A DNA stretch of 64,000 nt from Methylobacterium sp. Leaf118 (GCF_920984675.1 NZ_CAKLBV010000018.1:21079-85078), one strand, 5' to 3'; numbered from the stretch's first letter, positions 7,640 through 17,879 are shown. The notes: a model not told the origin generated them from the sequence alone. Numbers and translations are program-made.

Positions 7640-9061
7640 TCAGCCGCGCCAGTCGCGGATGTCGACGAAGCGGCCGGCCACCGCCGCCGCCGCCGCCATG
7701 GCGGGGGAGACGAGGTGGGTGCGCCCGCGCGGGCCCTGGCGGCCCTCGAAGTTGCGGTTCGAGGTCGAGGCGCAGCGCTCGCCGGGGCGCAGCTTGTCGG
7801 GGTTCATGCCCAGGCACATGGAGCAGCCCGGCTCGCGCCAGTCGAAGCCCGCCTCCTTCAGGATGCGGTCGATCCCCTCGGCCTCGGCCTGCGCCTTCAC
7901 GAGACCGGAGCCCGGCACCACCATCGCCGAGACGCTCTCGTGCACCTTGCGGCCCTCGACCACCCGCGCCACCGCGCGCAGATCCTCGATCCGCCCGTTG
8001 GTGCAGGAGCCGATGAAGACCCGGTCGAGGGTCAGGTCGGTGATCCGGGTGCCCGCGGTCAGCCCCATATAGGCCAGCGCCTTCTCCTTGGACTGGCGCT
8101 TGTTCTCGTCGGCGATCAAGGCCGGGTCCGGCACCGCCCCGGCGATCGAGACCACATCCTCCGGGCTCGTGCCCCAGGACACGAGGGGCGGAAGGTTCGC
8201 CGCATCCAGCCGCACCTCGCGGTCGAAATGCGCGCCCTCGTCGGTGACGAGGCTCTCCCAATAGCGCCGCGCCGCGTCGAAGGCCGCGCCCTTCGGGGCC
8301 TTCGGGCGATCCTGGACATAGGCGTAGGTCGTCGCGTCGGGAGCGACCAGGCCGGCCCGCGCGCCCCCCTCGATCGACATGTTGCAGATCGTCATCCGCC
8401 CCTCCATCGAGAGGGCGCGGATCGCCTCGCCGGCGTACTCGATGACGTGGCCGGTCCCGCCCGCGGTGCCGATCTCGCCGATGATGGCCAGGATGATGTC
8501 CTTGGCGGTGACGCCCGGCGGCAGGGTGCCGTCGACGGTCACGCGCATGTTCCGGGCCTTGCGCTGAATCAGCGTCTGGGTGGCGAGCACGTGCTCGACC
8601 TCCGAGGTGCCGATGCCGTGGGCGAGGGCACCGAAGGCACCGTGGGTCGAGGTGTGGGAATCGCCGCAGACGATCGTCTGGCCCGGCAGGGTGAAGCCCT
8701 GCTCCGGCCCGATGATGTGGACGATGCCCTGGCGCCGGTCGAGGGCGTCGTAGAACTCGATGCCGAAATCGCGCACGTTCTCGGCCAGGGCCTCGAGCTG
8801 GATGCGGCTTTCCGGATCCTCGATGCCCTTCGACCGGTCCGAGGTCTGGACGTTGTGATCGACCACCGCGAGGGTCTTGTGCGGCGCCCGGACCCTGCGG
8901 CCGGCGACCCGAAGCCCTTCGAAGGCCTGGGGGCTCGTCACCTCGTGCACGAGGTGGCGGTCGATGTAGAGGAGGGCGGAGCCGTCCGGCTCGACATCGA
9001 CGACGTGGTCGTCCCAGATCTTGTCGTAGAGGGTGCGCGGCGCGGTCGTTGCGACGGTCAT
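7640..9061 (-). CDS. leuC: 3-isopropylmalate dehydratase, large subunit
   Basis: 473 residues, the normal length for LeuC. With LeuD it isomerises 2- to 3-isopropylmalate in leucine synthesis, using a [4Fe-4S] cluster held by three cysteines. Those are visible in [14 protein letters not shown] and in [12 protein letters not shown], followed by the family signature [16 protein letters not shown]. Start ATG 9061 ([16 protein letters not shown]) agrees with the family N-terminus; the frame stays open upstream to 9157, but that stretch is not LeuC-like. leuD is not adjacent. A strong terminator follows, and then tRNA-Leu, which reads the Leu codon CUG. Confidence 0.97.
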   Translation of the reverse strand: MTVATTAPRTLYDKIWDDHVVDVEPDGSALLYIDRHLVHEVTSPQAFEGLRVAGRRVRAPHKTLAVVDHNVQTSDRSKGIEDPESRIQLEALAENVRDFGIEFYDALDRRQGIVHIIGPEQGFTLPGQTIVCGDSHTSTHGAFGALAHGIGTSEVEHVLATQTLIQRKARNMRVTVDGTLPPGVTAKDIILAIIGEIGTAGGTGHVIEYAGEAIRALSMEGRMTICNMSIEGGARAGLVAPDATTYAYVQDRPKAPKGAAFDAARRYWESLVTDEGAHFDREVRLDAANLPPLVSWGTSPEDVVSIAGAVPDPALIADENKRQSKEKALAYMGLTAGTRITDLTLDRVFIGSCTNGRIEDLRAVARVVEGRKVHESVSAMVVPGSGLVKAQAEAEGIDRILKEAGFDWREPGCSMCLGMNPDKLRPGERCASTSNRNFEGRQGPRGRTHLVSPAMAAAAAVAGRFVDIRDWRG

Positions 9062-9340
9062 GGCGTGAACGTATCTGACGGGTTCGAGGGCCCGAGCGCG
9101 GAGAGAACGCCCCGCTTGGCCGCACGGAGCGGCCGGAAAACGGGGGAAGTCCGGCAAGGAAACCCCTTTAGTAATGCTCCGAGGCCGATTGCGGAAGGGT
9201 GCGGGCGCACACGGGCGTCGCCGGCCGGGTCCGGCCCGTTAGAGCCTTGCTCATCCCGTTGAACCGTGAGCCCGGCTCTCAGCCTTTGTCGTATCGCGCT
9301 CTCTTGAGCCGAACCGGCGTCCCCTTCGGCGGAGAGCACC

Positions 9341-10564
9341 CTAATCCGGCACGGCCGCCGAGAGGGGCAGGCCGCGCGCCTGCGCGATCGGCATGGGGCG
9401 ACCGAGCAGGTATCCCTGGGCCCGGGTCACCCCGATGTCGCGAAGGGCGACATATTCGGCCGAGGTCTCGACGCCCTCGGCCACGACCTCGCAGCCGATC
9501 CGACGGCCATAGGCGGTGATCGCCTCGGCGAGCGCCCGGCGGGCCGGATCGCCGTCGATGCCCCGGATCAGGCTCATGTCGAGCTTGATCAATTCCGGCG
9601 AGAGGTCGAGCACATGCCGGAAGGTCGCGTGGCCGGCCCCGACATCGTCGATGGCGAGCCGCAGGCCCCGGGCGCGCAGGGGCATCAGCGCCCGCCGCAG
9701 GGCGTCGTAGCAGGCGACCGCCGCGTGCTCGGTGAGTTCGAGGACGATGCGCTCCAGCGGCACCCCGGCGAAGGCCGCCTCGAAACGGGGGCTCGTGATC
9801 CGTGCGGGCGACAGGTTGACGGTGAGCCTGAGCGCGGGATCGAGGGCGGCGCAGCCCGACAAGGCCCGGCGGAGGGCCAGGAATTCGAGGTCCTCGTCGA
9901 GGCCGACGGTGGCGGCCTCGGCAAACCACGCATCCGGCCCGCGCCGGGACGCGTCCCCGAAGCGGGCCAGGGCCTCGAAGGCCATCAGCCGGCCATCGGC
10001 CACCCGGTAGATCGGCTGATAGGCGATCTCGACCGCCTCCGCCTCGATCACCGCGCGGATGCGCGCGCGCCGGGCCTCGAGATCCAGCGCGGCGCGGCGG
10101 TCCTTGCTCAGGACGGCGCCGACGAGGTCCGCGCACAGGCGCAGCAGGCCCAGATCGCGGGTGGTCAGGCTCCGGTCGGGGGTGAAGCTGAAGCAGCAGA
10201 CCGAGCCGTAGGCGGTCCCGTCCGCGTGGCGCAGGGGCACGCTGAGATGCGCGCCCACCGGCAGCTCGTGGGTGACGGACAGGCCCGCGGCGATCGGATC
10301 CTCGACGGCGTCGTGCATCAGCTCCGGCATCATGCCGCGGGCGACGTAGTAGCAGAAGCTCTTCTCGAGCGGGTCGGAGGCGCCGACCGTCACCGGATTG
10401 CGGGACGGCCGCCCGTCGGTGAAGCGGAAGACCCTGTTGCCGCTGACGAATTCGGAGACGAAGCCGACATCCATCGCGAGGTGGCGACGCACCGCCTGCA
10501 GAATGGCCTGGACCTGTTCGCCAGCCGTACCGGGGCCGGCATCGAAAAGATGCGCGAGGGACAA
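9341..10564 (-). CDS. GAF-EAL c-di-GMP phosphodiesterase
   Basis: 407 residues. The N-terminal half (~15-160) is a GAF-type sensor. The C-terminal half (~175-400) is an EAL domain with the expected catalytic residues: FEALARFGD, NLSP, LELTEHA, DDVGAGHA (DDFG in most relatives), KLDMSLIRG, EGVETSAEY and QGYLLGRP. All metal- and substrate-binding residues I can place are present, so hydrolysis of c-di-GMP to pGpG is predicted. No GGDEF domain is attached. The gene is transcribed alone. A soluble GAF sensor suggests control by a small ligand or redox signal, unknown here. Confidence 0.9.
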   Translation of the reverse strand: MSLAHLFDAGPGTAGEQVQAILQAVRRHLAMDVGFVSEFVSGNRVFRFTDGRPSRNPVTVGASDPLEKSFCYYVARGMMPELMHDAVEDPIAAGLSVTHELPVGAHLSVPLRHADGTAYGSVCCFSFTPDRSLTTRDLGLLRLCADLVGAVLSKDRRAALDLEARRARIRAVIEAEAVEIAYQPIYRVADGRLMAFEALARFGDASRRGPDAWFAEAATVGLDEDLEFLALRRALSGCAALDPALRLTVNLSPARITSPRFEAAFAGVPLERIVLELTEHAAVACYDALRRALMPLRARGLRLAIDDVGAGHATFRHVLDLSPELIKLDMSLIRGIDGDPARRALAEAITAYGRRIGCEVVAEGVETSAEYVALRDIGVTRAQGYLLGRPMPIAQARGLPLSAAVPD

Positions 10565-10857
10565 GAAGCGTCTCGTTGGTCAACGGAGCCGCCCGGCGGC
10601 GCGACGCGCCGGGCCGGTGCGGCCCGTCGATGATAGCGGCAAGCGTTCAACTTCTGCAAGATTTCCCGCACCCGCAGGCCGATCTGCGGAGCCCCGGCGA
10701 AAGCGGGATGATCACCGTTTCGGACTTCCCTGAAAACGTCTTTTCGCCGTTGGATACGCTTTCGGCGCGGGCCTTGCGCTGCCCGAGACGGTTGCAGAAG
10801 GCCCGTCCCGTGCCCCGCGCCCAAACCGCCATACGGCAGTCCGGGGCATCCGTCGGG

Positions 10858-11649
10858 TCAGGCCCCGCCGCCGAACCGCCCCTGCGACATCCAGCCGAGC
10901 CCCGCCTCGGTGCCGGCGGCCGGCACATACTCGCACCCGACGAAGCCGGCATAGCCGAGGGCGTCGAGATGGCGGAACAGGCCGGGAAAATCGAGGTCAC
11001 CCGTACCCGGCTCGTGCCGGCCCGGCGCGTCGGCGATCTGGACGTGGGCGATGCGGGGGGCGTGCGCGGTCAGGCTCGCGGGCAGGTCCTCGCCCATCCT
11101 CGCCATGTGATAGAGGTCGGCCTGGAGGAACAGGTTGTCGGCCCCGACCGCGGCGATGACGGCGGCGGCCTCGTCGAGGCGATTGAGGACGAAACCCGGC
11201 ATGTCGCGGTCGTTGATCGGCTCGACGAGGAGGCGCAGGCCGGCGCGTCCCACAGCCTCGGCGGCGAAGGCGAGGTTCTCGGTGAGGGTCGCGATCAGCC
11301 GTGCCCGCTCGGCGCCCGGCGGCGCGAGGCCGGCGAGGGTGTTAAGCTGGCCGCAGCCGAGGGCGCCCGCGTAGTCGATGGCCCGCGCCACGCCCTCGCG
11401 GAAGTCGGCCTCGCGCCCGGGCAGGGCGGCAAGGCCGCGCTCGCCCGCCACCCAGTCGCCCGCCGGCAGGTTGTGCAGCACCAGGGGCAGGCCGGCCGCG
11501 CCGAGGGAAGCGGCAAGCGCCGCCGCCGGCTCGGCATAGGGAAATTGCAGCTCCACTGCCGCAAACCCCGCCGCCCGCGCCGCCGCGAACCGGTCGCGGA
11601 GGGGGCGCTCGGTGAAGAGCAGGCTCAGATTGGCCGAGTAGCGCGGCAT
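10858..11649 (-). CDS. hyi: Hydroxypyruvate isomerase family protein (Hyi/OtnI-like)
   Basis: 263 residues, a TIM-barrel of the xylose-isomerase-like fold. Visible signatures are MPRYSANLSLLF at the N-terminus, the metal-binding Glu in LVEPINDRDMPG, QADLYHM, and GYAGFVGCEYVPA near the end. Hyi interconverts hydroxypyruvate and tartronate semialdehyde; OtnI relatives act on 2-dehydrotetronate, and sequence alone does not separate them. Start ATG 11649 gives the family N-terminus; the open frame upstream to 11727 is not conserved-looking. It lies 118 bp downstream of the polyamine-binding protein gene and may belong to the same transcript. Confidence 0.85.
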   Translation of the reverse strand: MPRYSANLSLLFTERPLRDRFAAARAAGFAAVELQFPYAEPAAALAASLGAAGLPLVLHNLPAGDWVAGERGLAALPGREADFREGVARAIDYAGALGCGQLNTLAGLAPPGAERARLIATLTENLAFAAEAVGRAGLRLLVEPINDRDMPGFVLNRLDEAAAVIAAVGADNLFLQADLYHMARMGEDLPASLTAHAPRIAHVQIADAPGRHEPGTGDLDFPGLFRHLDALGYAGFVGCEYVPAAGTEAGLGWMSQGRFGGGA

Positions 11650-11767
11650 GGTTTTCCCTCGACCGTCGGGGCGGATCCGGCCGTGCCGGAGCCCCCCGGA
11701 ACCGCATGGGTGACACCGGAGGCGCATCGCCGCCGCGCCCGTCCGGGACCCGGATGCGCGCGGCGCC

Positions 11768-12865
11768 TCACCGGCCCGTGCGCACCCGGGTCCAGGCCCG
11801 CGTCACGAAGCGCTGGGTCGAGTCGGTCCAGGCGGTGTTGACGGACAGCCGCTGCATGGTCGCCTCGTCCGGATAGATGCCCGGGTCCTTCAGGATCTCG
11901 GGCTTCACGAGTTTCTGCGAGGCGAGGTTGCCGTTGGCGTAGGCGACGAAATTGGTGTTGGCCGCTGCCACGTCGGGACGCATCATGTAGTCGATGAAGG
12001 CGTAGGCCTCGGCCGGATGCGCGGCATCCTTCGGGATCGCGAAGGCATCGAACCACATCTGGGTGCCCTCCTTCGGGATCACGTAGGCGATCTCGACGCC
12101 GTTCTTGGCCTCCTCGGCCCGGCGCTTGGCCTGCAGCACGTCGCCCGAATAGCCGACCGCGAGGCACAGGTCCCCGTTGGCGAGCCCGTTGACGTATTCC
12201 GAGGAGTGGAACTTCCGCACGGCGCCGCGGACCTTGTAGAGCGCGTCCGTCACCGTCGAGATGTCGTCCCAGCGCTTCGAATCGACCTTGAACCCGTAGA
12301 AGGGCAGGATCGACGGGATCAGGTCCTCGGGGGAATCGAGGAGCATCACCCCGCATTCCTTGAGCCGGGCCATGGCGCCGGGATCGAGCACGAGGCTCCA
12401 GCTGTTGAGCGCCCGGCCCTGGCCCAGCCGCTCGCGCACGGCGGTGACGTTTACGCCGAGGCCGGTCGTGCCCCACATGTAATCGACGGCGTAGGCGTTG
12501 CCCGGATCGTAGGCCTGGAGCCGGTTCGCGATCTCGGGCCAGGCGTTCTTCAGGTTCGGGATCTTGGTCTTGTCGAGGGGCAGCAGCACCCCGGCCTTGA
12601 TGAGCCGCTGCAGGAAGGGCCCGGAGGGCACCACCACGTCGTAGCCGGACCGCCCGGCAAGCAGCTTGGTCTCGAGGATCTCGTTGTTGTCGTAGGTGTC
12701 GTAGACGACCTTGATGCCCGTCTCCTTCGTGAAGTCGTCGAGCACCTTCGGGTCGATGTAGTCCGACCAATTGTAGATGTTGACCACCCGCTCGGCGGCC
12801 CGGGCCGGGCCGAGACCGAGCAAGGGGAGGGCGGCGAGCGCCGCCAGGAGCGCCCTTCGGATCAC
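11768..12865 (-). CDS. Spermidine/putrescine-type ABC transporter substrate-binding protein (PotF-like)
   Basis: 365 residues with a Sec signal peptide (IRRALLAALAALPLLGLG, cleavage near ARA-AE). The mature protein begins VVNIYNWSDYIDPKVL, the hallmark of PotF/PotD periplasmic binding proteins, and shares GLGVNV and KRRAEEAKNG-type stretches with the family. The start is GTG 12865, overlapping the stop of the ridA-like gene in a GTGA quartet, so translation is probably coupled. No ATPase or permease genes accompany it, so it must partner with transporter parts encoded elsewhere or act as an orphan receptor. Confidence 0.9.
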   Translation of the reverse strand: MIRRALLAALAALPLLGLGPARAAERVVNIYNWSDYIDPKVLDDFTKETGIKVVYDTYDNNEILETKLLAGRSGYDVVVPSGPFLQRLIKAGVLLPLDKTKIPNLKNAWPEIANRLQAYDPGNAYAVDYMWGTTGLGVNVTAVRERLGQGRALNSWSLVLDPGAMARLKECGVMLLDSPEDLIPSILPFYGFKVDSKRWDDISTVTDALYKVRGAVRKFHSSEYVNGLANGDLCLAVGYSGDVLQAKRRAEEAKNGVEIAYVIPKEGTQMWFDAFAIPKDAAHPAEAYAFIDYMMRPDVAAANTNFVAYANGNLASQKLVKPEILKDPGIYPDEATMQRLSVNTAWTDSTQRFVTRAWTRVRTGR

Positions 12866-13221
12866 GGCGTGCCTCTCGCGGCGGTCACAACGACCTCGAC
12901 GCGGTATTCCGGCGCCGCGAGCTTCGCCTCGACGGTGGCGCGGGCCGGCGGGTTCTGACCGTCGACCCAGGCGTCCCAGGCCGCGTTCATCTCGGCGAAG
13001 GTGCCGATGTCGGCGAGGTAGATCGTCGTCGACAGGATGCGGGACTTGTCGCTGCCGGCCTGCATCAGGAGACGGTCGATCTGCTCCAGGATCTGCTGCG
13101 TCTGCGCCGTGACGCCGGTGCCGACCACGTCGGCGGCGACCTGCCCCGCCAGAAAGACGAGATCGCCATGGGCGACCGCCTGGGCCATGCGGGGACCGGT
13201 CTCGTAGCGCTCGATGGTCAT
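12862..13221 (-). CDS. RidA/YjgF family enamine/imine deaminase
   Basis: 119 residues, the full length of the family. It contains LVFLAGQVAAD near the start and ends with the substrate-site segment EYRVEVVVTAA; the usual Arg of the R-V-E-V-V motif is present. RidA proteins hydrolyse reactive enamines/imines from PLP enzymes and amine oxidation. Its overlap with a polyamine-binding protein gene suggests removal of reactive products of amine catabolism, an inference from context only. Confidence 0.9.
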   Translation of the reverse strand: MTIERYETGPRMAQAVAHGDLVFLAGQVAADVVGTGVTAQTQQILEQIDRLLMQAGSDKSRILSTTIYLADIGTFAEMNAAWDAWVDGQNPPARATVEAKLAAPEYRVEVVVTAARGTP

Positions 13222-13462
13222 GATGGGGGAGGGGCCTCGTCTCGTCGAATCGAGCCCTCTTCTGCCGCCGCCCGGCCTGCCCCGTAAAGGGCCTGCCGCG
13301 TCGCCCCGGCTCGGACGCGAAAATCGCAGGCCCCACCCGGCTTTCGAGGCAACCGCCGGGACAGGTCGCGCGTTTGCAACACGACTACGGCCAAGTCTCG
13401 GACCAAGGCGCGGCGCGTCATTCCTTATTGCAAGCAGCCCAAGCCGTTAGGGGACACACCAC

Positions 13463-13732
13463 ATGAGCATCCTCTGGACCATCATCATCGGCTTCGTCGC
13501 GGGCGTCATCGCCAAGCTGATCATGCCCGGAAACAAGTACGAGCCGTCGGGCTTCATCCTGACCACGATCCTCGGCATCGTCGGCGCCGTCGTGGCGACC
13601 TTCCTCGGGCAGGCGATCGGCTGGTATGGGCCGAATCAGGGCGCGGGCTTCATCGGCGCGATCGTCGGCGCCATCGTTGTGCTGGGCATCTACGGCTTCA
13701 TCGCCGGCCGCACCAGCAGCCGCACCTACTGA
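13463..13732 (+). CDS. GlsB/YeaQ/YmgE family stress-response membrane protein
   Basis: 89 residues with three predicted transmembrane helices (about 3-22, 31-50, 60-82). The first contains IIIGFVAGVIAKLIMPG, and GFIGAIVGAIVVLGIYGFI closes the protein, the typical pattern of the transglycosylase-associated family. The members are small inner-membrane proteins induced by stress; their biochemical role is not established. It is monocistronic with a clear terminator. I found no EcfG-type promoter box directly upstream. Confidence 0.92.
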   Translation: MSILWTIIIGFVAGVIAKLIMPGNKYEPSGFILTTILGIVGAVVATFLGQAIGWYGPNQGAGFIGAIVGAIVVLGIYGFIAGRTSSRTY

Positions 13733-13763
13733 TGGGTCGCTGATCCACGATCGACGGAAAGAG

Positions 13764-13789
13764 GGGCGCTCCGACGGGGCGCCCTTTTT
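13764..13789 (+). terminator. Rho-independent terminator
   Basis: Stem GGGCGC/GCGCCC followed by TTTTT, 30 nt after the stop of the GlsB-like gene. Confidence 0.85.
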
Positions 13790-13840
13790 CGTGTGAGCCT
13801 GCCGCGATCGGGTTGCACCGCAGGCGCGCGTCCGGACCCG

Positions 13841-14320
13841 ATGTCCGCATGGGCCAATCACATCACCGCGCTGGTCGGACCCCCGGGAACGCTCGCCGGG
13901 CTGGGCAATCGCTTCGGCTCCCCCGATCCCGTCGCTGTGGCGTTCGGTCTGATCGTCCTGGGCCTCGACGAGGATCGCCTGGACGCGCTCGCCCTCTCGT
14001 CCGCCGCGGCGTTCGACGGTTTCACCGTCCTGACGCCGGCCCTGTCCGCCGCGCTCGGACGATCCCTGAACGAGGGTCCGGCGCTCGACATCGAGACGCG
14101 GTATTTCGGGGGGAGGGGTGGTCAGGGCGCGGCCCTGTTCGAGGGCGGGGCCATGGTCTGGCGTGCGACCGAGACGGCGCGGGGCCCGGCGCCATCGCCG
14201 ATCAGCCAGGGGCTCGCGCGATGGGGCGTGTCAGCATCGGACGGCGGCGACGCCTTCGACAGCCTGGGCCTCGGGCGGGTCCGTTCGCCCGCGCATCTCG
14301 GTGTCGTTTTCGATCCGTGA
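13841..14320 (+). CDS. Hypothetical protein
   Basis: 159 residues from ATG 13841 (MSAWANHITALVG); the frame is open from 13793, but the added residues look like translated terminator. Composition is balanced and codon use matches the neighbours. Visible are a segment rich in Leu/Asp (LIVLGLDEDRLDALAL) and a Gly-rich stretch YFGGRGGQGAALFEGG. There is no signal peptide, membrane helix or motif I recognise. It is flanked by small stress-type membrane protein genes. Confidence 0.6.
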   Translation: MSAWANHITALVGPPGTLAGLGNRFGSPDPVAVAFGLIVLGLDEDRLDALALSSAAAFDGFTVLTPALSAALGRSLNEGPALDIETRYFGGRGGQGAALFEGGAMVWRATETARGPAPSPISQGLARWGVSASDGGDAFDSLGLGRVRSPAHLGVVFDP

Positions 14321-14389
14321 CGCGCGACCGAGGCGCCGTAGACGGAGAGGCGGCCGGGAACCCGGCCGCGCTCCCCGCGTCGCGGGCGA

Positions 14390-14623
14390 TCAGCCCGTCA
14401 GGTCGCGCCCGCCGCCCGCGACCGCCTTGACGGCGCAATGGCCGGTGGCGCCGCGCACTGCCAGCCCGACGCCGAGGACCAGGGCGGCGAGGCTCAGGAG
14501 CTTGTTCGGCCGGGGCTGGGCAGCGGCAGCGGCGATGCCGAGCCCGAGGGCGACGGAGACCGCCCGCTCGGTCATGGTCAGGTTCGGCTCGCCGGAGAAA
14601 ATGTCCTCGATCATCTCGTTCAT
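14390..14623 (-). CDS. DUF2892 (YgaP-like) small inner-membrane protein
   Basis: 77 residues with two hydrophobic helices (about 21-36 and 43-58) and the family pattern of N-x-x-x-x-ER near the start (NLTMTERAVS) and a final G-x-C (ATGHCAVKAV). These proteins form small membrane pairs, sometimes fused to rhodanese domains. No rhodanese gene adjoins here. Confidence 0.8.
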   Translation of the reverse strand: MNEMIEDIFSGEPNLTMTERAVSVALGLGIAAAAAQPRPNKLLSLAALVLGVGLAVRGATGHCAVKAVAGGGRDLTG

Positions 14624-14698
14624 GCCTGTGCAATCCTCTCGCGATGGGCGATGTCGCGGGGCGAACGCGGCGCAGGCGAGGGCGTTCCGACAGGACCG

Positions 14699-15343
14699 CT
14701 ATGCCGCGCTGTCCTGCGGCCCGGCGAGGAGGCGATCATCGATCGCGTTCGCGCGCTGGGCGGCGGGGCGGGCGCCGTGACGGCCCACATAGGTCTCGAA
14801 GGCGGCCCGCTTCGGGATCGTGCCGAACCGCATCCCCCAGGCGAGATGGGAGGCGAGGTAGAGGTCGGCGGCGCTGAAGCGCTCGCCCGCGACGCAGTCG
14901 CGGCCGGAGACCGCGCCCTCCAGGGTGTCGAGCACCGCCTCCAGGCTGCCATAGCCGACCATGCCGCGCATGCGGGGTTCGTCCGGCACGCTCACGCCCA
15001 AGACCTTGTTGGTGGTCGCCGCCTCGACCGGGCCGGCGCAGAAGAACAGCCAGCGGTAATAGTCGCCCCGCGCCCGCGCCGTCGGCTCCGGCGCGAGCCT
15101 GGCCTCGGGACAGGCATCGGCGAGATAGGCCAGGATCGCCGCGCACTCGGTCACCACCGTCGCGCCGTGGCGGAGTGCCGGCACCTTCCCCATCGGGTTG
15201 ATCGCCCGATACGCCTGGGCCTGCATGGCGGCCCCGAAGCCGACGAGTTCGGTGCGGTAGGGCCGGCCCACCTCCTCCAGCATCCAGCGGACGATCCGGC
15301 CGCGAGACATCGGCGAGGTGTAGAACACGAGTTCGTCGGACAT
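14699..15343 (-). CDS. Glutathione S-transferase family protein
   Basis: 214 residues. The N-terminal thioredoxin-like half contains FYTSPMSRGRIVRWML and the cis-Pro loop NPMGKVPALRHG followed by VVTECAAILAYLAD, the glutathione-binding Glu-Cys/Ser pair. The helical C-terminal half has FSAADLYLASHLAWG. Start ATG 15343 (MSDELVFYTSP) gives the family N-terminus; nine more codons are open upstream. It probably conjugates or reduces small electrophiles; the substrate is unknown. Confidence 0.9.
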   Translation of the reverse strand: MSDELVFYTSPMSRGRIVRWMLEEVGRPYRTELVGFGAAMQAQAYRAINPMGKVPALRHGATVVTECAAILAYLADACPEARLAPEPTARARGDYYRWLFFCAGPVEAATTNKVLGVSVPDEPRMRGMVGYGSLEAVLDTLEGAVSGRDCVAGERFSAADLYLASHLAWGMRFGTIPKRAAFETYVGRHGARPAAQRANAIDDRLLAGPQDSAA

Positions 15344-15370
15344 GGGCGATCCCTCGCTCGGCGTCGGCAA

Positions 15371-15431
15371 GATCTTCGTCAGGCACGATCTTCGTCAGGC
15401 ACGATCTTCGACAGGCACGATCTTCGACAGG
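15371..15431. repeat. 16-bp tandem repeat, about 3.8 copies
   Basis: Unit GATCTTCGTCAGGCAC; copies 3 and 4 share a T-to-A change. It lies in the upstream region of the GST gene, so it could influence that promoter. Confidence 0.85.
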
Positions 15432-15521
15432 ACAGGCATCGGACGGCGCAGCCGGTTCCGGGTGGCCCGCGTACTCCGAACGCGCCCGCGGCTCTTCGGG
15501 ATGCGCGCGCAAAGACGACAA

Positions 15522-15549
15522 AGGCGCGGCCCCTTTCGGGACCGCGCCT
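15522..15549 (-). terminator. Terminator of pnp
   Basis: Stem AGGCGCGG/CCGCGCCT extended by a second stacked stem with a GAAA tetraloop on the minus strand, followed by UUGUC, 37 nt after the pnp stop. Confidence 0.7.
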
Positions 15550-15585
15550 CGCCTCATCGTCGTCCGAGGATCGTGGGAGCGAAGA

Positions 15586-17820
15586 TTACTCGCCCGCCTC
15601 GCGGCGGCGCTCGCCGCGGTCGCGGCGGGGGCCGCGATCGCCACGATCACCACGGTCGCTCCGCTCCTCGCGCTCGGGCTCGCCGCGCTCCGCACGCTCG
15701 GCCTTCAGCTTCTCGGTGAGGTCCTCGCCGGTCTCCTGATCGACGACCTTCATCGAGAGGCGGATCTTGCCGCGCTCGTCGGCGCCCAAAAACTTCACCT
15801 TGACCTTCTGGCCCTCCTTCACGACGTCGCCGACCTTGGCGACCCGCTGCGGGGCGAGCTCGGAGATATGGACGAGGCCGTCCTTGGCGCCGAAGAAGTT
15901 CACGAAGGCGCCGAACTCCATGATCTTGACGATCGTGCCGTCGTAGATCGTGCCGGCCTCGGGCTCGGCGACGATGGAGCGGATCCAGTTATAGGCCGCC
16001 TTGATCGCCTTGCCGTCGGACGAGGCGATCTTCACGATGCCGGTGTCCTCGATGTTGATCTTGGCGCCGGTCTTCTCGACGATCTCGCGGATGATCTTGC
16101 CGCCGGTGCCGATCACGTCGCGGATCTTGTCGGTGGGGATCTGCATCGTCTCGATGCGTGGCGCGTATTCGCCGAGCTCGGGACGGGCCGCCGTCAGGGC
16201 GCTGGCCATCTCGTTGAGGATGTGGCCGCGGCCGTCCTTCGCCTGGGCGAGGGCGACGCGCATGATCTCCTCGGTGATGCCGGCGATCTTGATGTCCATC
16301 TGGAGCGAGGTGATGCCCTCGTCCGTGCCGGCCACCTTGAAGTCCATGTCGCCGAGGTGATCCTCGTCGCCGAGGATGTCGGAGAGCACCGCGAAGCGCT
16401 CGCCTTCCAGGATCAGGCCCATGGCGATGCCGGCCACCGGGCGGCGCAGGGGCACGCCCGCATCCATCAGGGACAGCGAGCCGCCGCAGACGGAGGCCAT
16501 CGAGGACGAGCCGTTCGACTCGGTGATCTCGGAGACCACGCGGATCGTGTACGGGAACTCGTGGGCGGGCGGCAGCACGGGCCGGATCGCGCGCCAGGCG
16601 AGCTTGCCGTGGCCGATCTCGCGGCGCCCGGGCGAACCCATGCGGCCGGTCTCACCGACGGAATAGGGAGGGAAGTTGTAGTGGAGCAGGAAGCGCTCCT
16701 TGTAGGTCCCCTCCAGCGCGTCGATGAACTGCTCGTCCTCACCGGTGCCGAGGGTGGCGACGACGAGCGCCTGGGTCTCGCCGCGGGTGAACATCGCCGA
16801 GCCGTGGGCGCGGGGCAGGATGCCGACCTCCGACACGATCGGGCGCACCGTCTTCACGTCGCGGCCGTCGATGCGGGAGCCGGTGTCGAGGATGTTCCAG
16901 CGGACCACCTTCGACTGGGCCTCCTTGAAGGCCGCCTTGACCTTCTCGGGGGAGAACTTCTGCTCACCCTCGGCCGGGCAGAGGGCGGCGACGACCTTCG
17001 CCTTCACGGCGTCGACGGCGGCGTAGCGCTCCTGCTTGATCGTCTTCTTGTAGGCCTCGCGCAGCTCCGCCTCGCAGACATCGAGGACGGCCTTCTCCAC
17101 GTCGGCATTCTCCGGCGCCCGGAAGTCGCGCGGCTCCTTGGCGGCCTTCTCGGCCAGCCGGATGATTGCCTCGATCACGGGCTGGAAGTGCTTGTGGCCG
17201 AACATCACGGCCCCGAGCATCACGTCCTCGGAGAGTTCCTTGGCCTCGGACTCGACCATCAGCACGGCGTCCTGCGTGCCGGCGACGACGAGGTCGAGGG
17301 TCGATTCCGCGATCTCGGTCACGGCCGGGTTCAGCTTGTAGCCGCCGTTGAGGTAGCCGACGCGGGCCGCACCGATCGGGCCCATGAAGGGAATGCCCGA
17401 GAGCGTCAGCGCCGCCGAGGCCGCCACCATCGCGACCACGTCGGGATCGTTCTCGAGGTCGTGGCTGAGGACGGTGACGACGACCTGGGTGTCGTTGCGC
17501 CAGCCCTCGATGAAGAGGGGGCGGATCGGGCGGTCGATCAGGCGGGAGACCAGCGTCTCCTTCTCGGAGGGACGGCCCTCGCGCTTGAAATAGCCGCCCG
17601 GGATGCGGCCGGCGGCGTAGGCGCGCTCCTGGTAGTTCACGGTGAGCGGCATGAAGTCGATGCCGGCCTTGGGCTCCTTGGCCGCGACCACGGTGGCCAG
17701 CACGGTGGTCTCGCCATAGGTGGCGACCACGGCGCCGTCGGCCTGACGGGCGGTCTTGCCGGTCTCGAGGACGAGCTTGCGGTCGCCCCAGATCAGCTCT
17801 TCACGTTGTACGTCGAACAT
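15586..17820 (-). CDS. pnp: Polyribonucleotide nucleotidyltransferase (PNPase)
   Basis: 744 residues, normal for the family. The protein has two RNase PH-like halves separated by a helical domain. The second half carries [19 protein letters not shown], then a KH domain around [12 protein letters not shown] (~560-620) and an S1 domain (~625-695, [17 protein letters not shown]). The C-terminal tail is charged, alternating Arg/Glu/Asp. It performs phosphate-dependent 3'-5' RNA degradation and 3' tailing. Start ATG 17820 gives [15 protein letters not shown]. It lies downstream of rpsO on the same strand, the conserved order, with a long processing hairpin between them. Confidence 0.98.
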   Translation of the reverse strand: MFDVQREELIWGDRKLVLETGKTARQADGAVVATYGETTVLATVVAAKEPKAGIDFMPLTVNYQERAYAAGRIPGGYFKREGRPSEKETLVSRLIDRPIRPLFIEGWRNDTQVVVTVLSHDLENDPDVVAMVAASAALTLSGIPFMGPIGAARVGYLNGGYKLNPAVTEIAESTLDLVVAGTQDAVLMVESEAKELSEDVMLGAVMFGHKHFQPVIEAIIRLAEKAAKEPRDFRAPENADVEKAVLDVCEAELREAYKKTIKQERYAAVDAVKAKVVAALCPAEGEQKFSPEKVKAAFKEAQSKVVRWNILDTGSRIDGRDVKTVRPIVSEVGILPRAHGSAMFTRGETQALVVATLGTGEDEQFIDALEGTYKERFLLHYNFPPYSVGETGRMGSPGRREIGHGKLAWRAIRPVLPPAHEFPYTIRVVSEITESNGSSSMASVCGGSLSLMDAGVPLRRPVAGIAMGLILEGERFAVLSDILGDEDHLGDMDFKVAGTDEGITSLQMDIKIAGITEEIMRVALAQAKDGRGHILNEMASALTAARPELGEYAPRIETMQIPTDKIRDVIGTGGKIIREIVEKTGAKINIEDTGIVKIASSDGKAIKAAYNWIRSIVAEPEAGTIYDGTIVKIMEFGAFVNFFGAKDGLVHISELAPQRVAKVGDVVKEGQKVKVKFLGADERGKIRLSMKVVDQETGEDLTEKLKAERAERGEPEREERSDRGDRGDRGPRRDRGERRREAGE

Positions 17821-17879
17821 AGTGTCTCTCGCCTTCGAACATGCGGTGGGCCGAGCCCGGCGCCGCCAGAGGCAAGACG

